Assembly (NCBI GenBank): GCA_035578155.1
Contig: JAPWDM010000005.1
Span: 14,040,832 to 14,104,831, forward strand
DNA: 64,000 bases
Source: Brachynemurus nebulosus
Lineage: Eukaryota > Arthropoda > Insecta > Neuroptera > Myrmeleontidae
Reading direction: 5' to 3'
Shown: positions 55,611 to 64,000 of the stretch, piece after piece
How positions within the stretch are numbered: position 1 is the first letter of the stretch
Layout of the letters: every line of letters starts with the position of its first letter
Notes under the pieces: model-generated
Databases searched by the model: none
Told to the model about the DNA's origin: nothing
Seen by the model: the letters and a program-made list of their open reading frames with translations, nothing else
Program-made: the position numbers and the translations under genes

Positions 55611-58600
55611 CTGCATTATATAAAAGTGGAGCGTAGTCACCAATCACAACAAATCGATCTTTTTAGTATTAACCTTTATTTAAAAATTTCAAATTTTTAC
55701 GTAAAGTAAAACTGCAATATCTAAATGGAAAATAAGTTTTATCTTTAAGTTTGCTGTAACAATAATACTTTTAATGCTATATAGGATGGAAACAGATTTA
55801 TGGATACAGGCCAAATGCAATGGTAATTTTTTTTTATTTTTTATTACTCATGCGGGAGAAGTACTAACTTGGCGCACACATTCCTGTACGCAAAATAGCT
55901 GTTTGCCCACTGTACTCTTCCCGCATATTTTTTTGCGTGTGGAAAGTAACTTTCCACACGCAAATTGACAATAAAACACGCAAAATTTAATCAAAACACG
56001 CAAAGCCGCCTCTAAATTTTTCATTTAATAAATATTTCATAATTATTTCTATAGAAACCACCAACAAAGTAATTTAAACGATAATTAATTCAGAAAAAAA
56101 GACGAAAACTAAAAAATATTATTTTAGAAAGTAATAAAAATGTCAAAAATAGTGATAATAATAGAAAAAAGTATGTGAAATTCGTAATAAAAAATAGTAT
56201 GTGCAATTTGTGTGGGATTGTCGATTGCCCCACCCAAGCGAATGGGGCAACTTCGCTTTCGTGGGCAATCGACAATTTCCCGCACTTATTAAACAATATA
56301 CTATTTTAGCTTCGAGAGATTTTTGACCATATCGTTCGCTCGCTACGCTCATACCGCTCCAATAAATGTTACTTTACAAAAAGAGTTTGCCTTTTTAGCG
56401 AATTTTCGAATCGAAAATTGAGCTATTATAACCACTATCATGACGCGACTTGAGCCCGAGACTATGAAATTTGTTTTAAGGTCTCTAGAAGTCGAAAATG
56501 ACATTCACTAAAATTCAAAAAATCTTGAATAATTTCTTCAGTCAGACACGTCCAGAACATTATTTTTTGGGCATTTTTCGTGTAAAAAAATGTTTTTTGC
56601 CAAAATTTTCCCAAGTTCAAAAGTTTTTGCGACATTTTTTTACACTGTTGGAAAGAGGAGAAAAAATCGCAAAAAAAAAAAAGTTTTTGAAGAACAATTA
56701 TTCTATATCAACTAGTTTCCAAGAAAAACTAATTTTTGTAAACGGAAATTAGCTATGTTATGCAGGATGCTGCGATAAGGGGGTATATTTACTTTACAAA
56801 AATATCAACATAATCAATATAAAATTAAATCTTGTTAGCCTATCAGTTATATCTGTAACAGCATATGCAAACTCGTGCCGAAATACAAAGAAAGTCACTT
56901 AAAACACTCAAGAAATTTATCATATAAAAAAATTAACAAATCAACAACAGAACTTTTTCTCTTTTGCCGCAACATATGTTTTCTAAAATATTAAAATCTT
57001 CCTCATTCTGCTACTTTTAGTAGATGAAATGAAATTTGAAATCTTCTATCAACAATAACTGTATACCGTAATGATCTTCGAAGGTAAATTGACTACGGGT
57101 GATAATTATTTAAGTAAGTACCGTAAAGTCAGCCAACATTGCCAAAATTTTCGATACAAATTTGAATAAAATGAAGACGAAATTAATTTCGTGATAAGTA
57201 CTTAACTGTTTGAATGAAATAAAATGATAAAAATCTTTGATCTAACTTATGGATAAATTTTCACAATAATAGGTTAAACTGTCAACGAATCCATAACTTT
57301 ACCTACCCAGGTGTTTTCAAATGCAATGTTTTTACCGTTTGTACTAGACGTAGCATTCGTTATATTACGAATTTTTAAAGAACTGTAATTTTACCTAACC
57401 TATAGTAACCATTACTTAAACGAATTATCCTATAATGCGCAAATAAATACATAAACGTCAAGATTAATTTTAAATACTTATGAGGTTATGTCATATTTCA
57501 TATGGTAAAATTACCTGAGTTTTCTAATTTCTGACAAGTAAAGGGCCCGAGATTTTTATAAAAACCTTACATACGACAGTCCAACTTCAGAACCACTTAT
57601 TGTGAGATTATTACCCACTGTCAGTGTGTTAATATTAAAAATGAGTGTATGTTAACTAGTATGCAATTTAAGAGCGTGACTCACCCCCTCTCCAATGTTG
57701 CTCAAACTGAATTTTGAAATCGAAAATTTCATTTCTACGTTATTCTAAATGTCTTAAACTATTTTCCATGAAGAGAAACTTCTTGAACTATCCAAGTAGT
57801 ACGACTATTCGACACAGTCACCCCCTAGTTAACTACCCCTAGACTTAATATTAGGACATTGAGCAAAAACAGGTCAATTAGATTTTTTGGCGTAGATTTA
57901 AAATCTGTAAACAAAATTTTTATATTGTTTAATTTTCACCCCCTTTTGCAAAATTAACCCCTAAATTTTAACCCCCAGCCACCCCTGTTGATGTAATTTG
58001 AACAAATTTAATATCAATAGATAGCTCTTTAAAAAAAAAGCAATATCGCCAATTTAAACTTTTGCTCTATCTCTTACCGTTTTCGAGATTTTTAAAAAAT
58101 TAAATTTTTACCCCAATTTTTGGAGGGCGATTTCAACCCTTCAAACCGTTTTTCCGCCGATAAAAAAAGTACGTGTGGCTTATTTTTTAGTGTTCTACAA
58201 CATATCTAAGTTTCATCGAAATCGATAGGTCCGGCCTCGGGACCTTTACTTGTGAGATATAAACTAAAGTTTGCACACTTGTTGAAAACACAAACTTAGT
58301 ACCTACCTGAATTAAAAAATGTTACAGACATTGTAAACTGTGAAATTTTAAATTTCTTAACAGAATGTGTGATATGGTAAAGTTTTGTTTGATAGGTAAA
58401 ATAGTTAAGGGTGTTGACGGTACATATTAACTGCAAATACACATTAATTATAAATTTTCAAGAGTCAAGTACATGTTTTTATCACTTGTCATACATTCTT
58501 CATTATTTTTTTGTTTAAATACATCGCACAAGAACTAAATAGCAGTCAGTACTTAAGTGATAAATCAAAAGACAAACTTGTTAAAAAATAATAATTATAA

Positions 58601-58686
58601 TTGCCTCGCAATTTATGAGTGGACGAAAAATCAGTAGTCTCGTGAAACATTTCGCTACAATAAAAATATAAATGACATTGATTTTA

Positions 58687-58730
<44 letters not shown>

Positions 58731-59680
58731 AGCCACTTTAGATATTTAAGTTGTGTACCTGGCTAACCTCTTTAATGATTTAATGTCATATTTATCATTG
58801 CCGATACATATAAAAAGCACGTACCTATAAGGTATATATGTAACTACTTAATGCACAATGTAATTCAAATTGTTGCAGTCATTTATAAAACAAAGTATGT
58901 AAATGTAATGTATGATTTACCTTAAGGGGTTATATGCTCTTTTTTCGGTAGCATCATTTTTTTATTGCATTTTCTTTGAGTAAATCATATCAAGAATATT
59001 TTCACAAAATTTCATAAGAATCAGTGCATTAGTTAGAAAGTTATGTACATTTAAAGAAGGCGACCTCGAAGACAATTTCTCGCTGTGTGCTCCATATGCC
59101 TAGATGTGCTTGAAATTGGTCCTGAAATCGATGATTTTGTTTAAGTTAAAAAATACCGTAAAATTAGCCACGTAAAATTATGTGAATTATGATGGGTCAA
59201 TCGCGTATCTAATTTTCATACTTTTCGACCCTTTTTGACGTCCCAGGGCTCTGAAAAATATTTCTGAACTCGCGGAAAATTGTAAATTCTGAGAATGTTT
59301 GTCAATAATATTTGAACAAAATTTGGTTAAGACTCATCTAGCCGTCTTTACAATTACTCATTCATAAATTCAGATGGACCCACAAGGTAACTATAATCCA
59401 ACGAGAATTTTATCGTAAGATTTAAAAGATGGTTTTGGTAAAAATGGTACATTTCAAAAACAAAACAAAATTTTTTTGAACTCTTCATTCGCGTACCGGC
59501 GACTGTAATTACAAATAAATGTGGCCGTAAACCACCCAACAAAAATGACGTAAAATAAAAGACAATTTTCAAAAGCGGATCTCATACAAAACTTAATGTG
59601 TAGAACCAACAACAGAAAATTTTTATTACGTGTAAGACAACACACGCTTAAAAGCATTTTCAAATCAGTATAGTATTTTT
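55611..59680. other. No recognisable gene; repeats
   Basis: Palindromic block at 56213-56276 (GATTGTCGATTGCCCCAC with GTGGGCAATCGACAATTTC, ends near 56195 and 56282), inverted dispersed repeat copy 3 (56418-56775), a C-rich stretch near 57680-58160 that reads like dispersed repeat, an A41 run (58689-58729) and TTAAGGGGTTATATG at about 58922, similar to the end of the 41323 element. Confidence 0.45.
58689..58729. repeat. Poly(A) tract of 41 A
   Basis: Uninterrupted run; may be the tail of a retroposed sequence to its left or a simple repeat. Confidence 0.9.
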
Positions 59681-60222
59681 AACTTCCCATTGGAAGTTAT
59701 TATAATGGGTCCGATTTTACGAATCGCCAATATGGACATATCTGCACGTTTCAAGATCACTAGAATCCGAATCCATGGTTTTTAACGTGATGTCCGTGTG
59801 TGCGTTCCTTAGTTCGTTAGTTCGTTCGTGAATTTTTTTCGTTTCACATATCTCGAGAACAAATGATATCAACTCCGAACTAATTTCATTAGATGCGTAA
59901 TTAAAAAATGAAGACCGAATAAAATTTTCAGCAAATTTCGATTTTAATCGATTTGTATTTTATAATAAAAAACGAAATTAAAAACTTTTCGTGAAATATT
60001 TATTGTCTCGCAGATCTTGAGAATAAATGATGATATCATTTGTTTAATGAGGGGTGGAGTTTCCCACGAGATACGGGACGATAGGAGCAAAGCCCCTGTC
60101 GGGGGTTCGGGGCGAGGAGCCTCGTGAAATGGAAAAATAATTATTTATGTACAGTAGTCTCTAGTCTTTAAGGACATCCAATGGGAAGTTGACAGTATGG
60201 GTAGACCTGTCTCCCCAAATTT
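59681..60222 (+). repeat. Dispersed repeat, AACTTCCCAT family, copy 2
   Basis: Starts AACTTCCCATTGGAAGTTAT and ends like 52728-53170. This copy has an additional GC-rich stretch (about 60046-60122) with CCCCTGTCGGGGG that copy 1 lacks. Confidence 0.65.
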
Positions 60223-61102
60223 TTTGAAATAAATTGTACTTCTATTTAAAGAGAATAATTTTTAACTAACAACCAAGTGGACTACATTATATTATCAACG
60301 AAAGAAGTACATTTTAAAGTAAATAAAAAAAAAATTATTAACAACCGTACTCAATAAATGTAATAACTGCGAGTACTTATATTCGGTCCGATGGCGATGG
60401 TCGCTATATGACACGTGGATTTGAGATATGAAATACCGTATTCTACCACGATTACAATTTATCATTCTTAATACAGTATACATTCACAATATTATAAGTA
60501 CACTCGTATAGTCTCATGAACCTGTTATATTAAAATAATAAAAAATAAAAAATACTTTTTAGACATAAGTAATTTTAATCTCAAAATTTTAATAGCCTTA
60601 CTATTTCCGGACTTAAAAAAGATTGTTACAAATTTAAAAAGAAAAAAAATCGTCAAGTGCAAGTTGTGCTTACGCAAATTGTGTTCGGTACAATGAGTGG
60701 CTTTTATGAAATTAATGTTATAATATGGTATGAATTTACCAAATTATTTACAAATTATTTTTCCTGACAAATATTTTTTACCCCTTATTTGGCATGTTTT
60801 CGCTTATCAGGAAGAAAGAGATATTTACTAACATAAGTGTATCAGCGTTCGCTACCTATTTTTCTTGTAGAATTTCTTTCTAGAACTCATTTTGTAAAAT
60901 ATTTACCAAAATATCCGATCAATATAGCATATATACTAGTATAATCCGATTCATTAGCAACATCTTGATCAAAGTAAATGTAAGGAAATTCACTTCAGAT
61001 AAGTTTCAGTCAATCTACTCGTATATCTCATTCTTAATGTTCATGATTTTTTTCAGATTTTTCTGAGCAATCCTTAAATTTTTTTTAAATTTTTTATAGG
61101 TA

Positions 61103-61332
61103 GGGTAAAAGCCCCCTTTGTGGAACTGTATCTAATACTGGAACAGTTTTGACATTTACATATTTATTTCTTTAATTAAGTAAGGAAACTTTAAATGCGA
61201 GGTGAATTTAAATTGAAAAACAATCATTCTATTAATAATAATTTTTGTTATCCGACGTTTCTTTCAGAAATAACTTCATTAATATGTAAATGTTCATAAT
61301 TAGATACCGTTCCACAAAGGGGGCTTTTACCC
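61103..61332. mobile_element. TA-flanked MITE, 230 bp
   Basis: GGGTAAAAGCCCCCTTTGTG and its inverted match, TA on both sides. Internal match to the right end of 17606-18773 (for example AAATTGAAAAACAATCATTC), so it is a deletion derivative of that family. Confidence 0.75.
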
Positions 61333-64000
61333 TATATAACTATTGTTGAATTTGTCTTTCAATAAGCTTTCATTTGATACCCTACAACAGGAGTCGGAAA
61401 CCCCGTGGCCCGTTGCAAGTTTTAGTGCGGCCCACCAAGCAACATAATTTTTTTGAACAATTTGTTCTGCTTATGCATATTTGAGTATACTCAGTACTTT
61501 TTTTCTTGTTTTCTAATATTATTATAACATGTAAATAAAATTCTTACTAAAAATTTTCGTTGTTTCCTCTATTGTAGCATCCGGCATAACATAGCGAATT
61601 TCCGTTTACAAAAATTAATTTTTCTCGGAAACTAGTTGACATAGAATACCTAATTGTTTAAAAACCTTTTTTATGTGATTTTTTCTCCTCTTTCCAACGG
61701 TGTAAGAAAGTGTCGCAAAAATTTTCGAAATTAAGGAAATTTTAGCAAGGAATGTATTTTTTTCACGAAAAATGCCTAAAAAACCATGTTTCAGGCATCG
61801 GTTTGGCTGAGCAACATGTCTAAGATTTTTGACTTTCTACAGTTTTACCACATTTCGTAGAAATAGTATGTTTCGTTCGAGAGTTATCGCGCGGACACAT
61901 AAACATATATAAATTTTAGTAAATGTCATATATAAATTTTAATTAATGTCATTTTCGACTCTAAAGGACTTCAAAAGAAATTTCTATTATAGTCCCGGGC
62001 TCAAGTCGCTTCATGACAATGGTAACTGTAGTTACTAGTAATTGTATTTTCTATTCGAAAATTCCGTAACAGCAAAAAACCTATTTAAGCTACATATTAC
62101 ATTACAAAATATCTGATTGTGCGGCCCGCTTAAAAATAATTTTTTTTTAAATGGCCCGCCATCCAAAAAATGTAGCCGACACCTGCCCTACACCATGCTC
62201 TTGGAAAGAAAAAAATTTCCGACTTTCTAAGTTATCCTATTAAGGAACTAGGATATTTTCGATAATATAAGTTATCCTATGAAATTAACCCCCTGAATTA
62301 AAATTAACCACGCTAAATTACTATGTCGGTACTAAATTACAAATTTTTATGTCGAATAATTTCGGAAAAAATCGCCTGTGATAGACGGACGGGCACCAAA
62401 GTGATCTCATAAGTATTACGAAACATTAGAAAAGAAGAAATTATAAAATTACTCATTACTTTTAAAGATTCCATCCGTGGATCATACCCATTACTGTCGC
62501 AACACTACAAATTTTCATGAGTGCCTAGTCTAAACGATACTGTACAATAAATGTTATAAATTTCAATATTTGGTGTCATGGCGGAGACAATTTTAGTTTT
62601 TATAGCAGTAAATATTGTGACAGTAACAGTAGCAATTTAGTTTTAGTCACAAAGCACAATTGAAATTTAGCCTCACTAACCCTTAATATGTTTGCTTAAT
62701 TTCAGTTGTGTTTAAATTTTTAAGTAACATTTCTGTGAAAATAGTAGGTATATTGTACAATAAGCTTTTCCCACGTATTTTACACTATAATTTTACTACG
62801 AGAACATTTTTTTCGTAAAATATACGTTAATATTTATTTAAATAAATAGTAATAGTATATTATTCAACGAGCTAGTAATGATAGCTATTACTCACGAAGA
62901 TGAAATTGCGACACGAGCCGAGCTTGCGAGGCGAGTGTCGTAATGCATCTGAGTGAGTAATAGCCATTGCAAGCGAGTAGAATACGATATTTTTTCTACG
63001 ACTTTTTTCCTTTTTGATTTAAATAAAATTGAAAGAAATTTTAAATCAAATTTTTAATCTATTTTTAAGTTCATTAAATGTTTGTATAATATGTATAAAA
63101 CGATCAAAACAAAATATAAACTACTTTGTTTACTTGAACGTTACTACGCAACATATATTAAATTAAAACTTGATACATACATCATTCACAAAACAATCGC
63201 AAACCCATTGCGTGAAATAGGGTAGATATTTTACTTTATAGTCCTTTTTATACATAAGTAATATTTGTAGTACCGAACATGGCATGCATTTGTATTGAAA
63301 TATTACTATGTTCTACCAACTAAAATTTTTCCATAAAAATATATGTTATAGAGTACTAAGAGACATATTATTGAACAAAAAATGGTGGGTGTCGCTAACG
63401 CGTAAGTGTCAAAAAAAATTACTTAAATTTAAAAATTTAAAAAAAATTAGTATAATAAAGGGATATAACGTTAATTTTTTTTTTATTACTTTGCTTAAGG
63501 TGGGTACACAATATATATTAAACTCAAATAAATCGACTCAGTAATTTCGTCAAAAAAAAATTTTTTTTTGAAAATTATTCTCTGGTTGTGTATTCATAAA
63601 CTATTAGCCTCGGGGGGTTGAAATTTGGCAGGAATGTATCTGGGGCTAAGACGTATTATTTCCTATAAAAACAATCAATTTTGCGTCAAGGGCCGTTTTC
63701 CCTATCTTACCCGGCTATGCCCTTTTCAAAAATCGCAGATTTTGCTTCTAACTGTACGGACTCAACGTCGTTAATAAAATTAATTTATATAATTATTATA
63801 ATTACGACTCTTGTAACACTAATAAATAATAATATAATCAAAGCACAGATAGATTCATTTAAGGGGGACCACTAGTGTGACCGTCCGAAAAAAAGGTAAT
63901 TTTTGGGAATTTTTTTAAAGAAAACTATCGTATGGAATGTTTTAATATTTTAAGGATATATTCGTTGATATATAATAAATTCATGTTAAAATTTTTGGAC
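61333..64000. other. No recognisable gene; repeats
   Basis: Dispersed repeat copy 4 (61572-62040), embedded in a segment with GTGGCCCGTTGCAAG (about 61404) and GTGCGGCCCGC (about 62118) at its sides, probably another element interrupted by it. A palindromic block with GAGCTTGCGAGGCGAG at 62864-62990. No coding signal. Confidence 0.45.

Overview
The window is AT-rich, gene-poor eukaryotic DNA, most likely from an insect. It is packed with non-autonomous DNA transposons: 8-bp-TSD hAT elements, TTAA-flanked piggyBac-type elements, TA-flanked Tc1/mariner-type MITEs and 3-bp-TSD PIF/Harbinger-type MITEs. It also has tRNA-derived sequence, a fragment that looks like a non-LTR (RTE-type) 3' end, and microsatellites. 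I found no convincing host protein-coding gene. The insect assignment is inferred from the repeat types and composition; species cannot be read from the sequence.

The centrepiece is one mobile element at 20337-30370 (10,034 bp). It starts 5'-AG, ends CT-3', and is flanked exactly by a 6-bp target duplication TTAGTG (20331-20336 and 30371-30376). Those are hallmarks of Polinton/Maverick elements and adintovirus-like integrants. Its architecture is unusual. Two almost identical inverted arms of about 3.48 kb (20337-23818 and 26891-30370) surround a unique core of 3,072 bp. The core reads rightwards: two tandem 62-aa proteins with 16 cysteines each, a 120-aa compact protein that may be an OB-fold ssDNA-binding protein, and a 288-aa single-C2H2 protein with two internal helical repeats. 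The gene set continues into the right arm with a 58-aa protein and a 161-aa protein starting MAFLDIQG; both are present again, inverted, in the left arm. Nearly every ORF has its own TATA box 20-110 bp upstream, which is a virus-like layout. No polymerase, integrase, packaging ATPase, protease or capsid gene is visible, so the element looks like a fold-back, helper-dependent derivative.

The inner boundary of the arms falls at the stop codon of the zinc-finger gene. The gene is continuous with the right arm, while the left arm carries only an orphan copy of its last bases. The simplest reading is that the left arm is an inverted copy of the right end that replaced the former left part of the element.

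Left flank (1-20330): palindromic MITEs, a 915-bp TTA-flanked MITE (3758-4672), a 928-bp piggyBac-type element (8241-9168), PIF/Harbinger-type MITEs (13114-13332, 13481-13855) and a 1,168-bp TA-flanked element (17606-18773). Right flank (30377-64000): three hAT elements with perfect 8-bp TSDs (33835-34618, 50480-50884, 54814-55602), the last with an intact BED-like zinc-finger ORF; two TTAA-flanked hairpin elements (39971-40679, 41323-41624); a large palindrome enclosing a tRNA-like sequence (45600-46099); and several dispersed families with copies elsewhere in the window.
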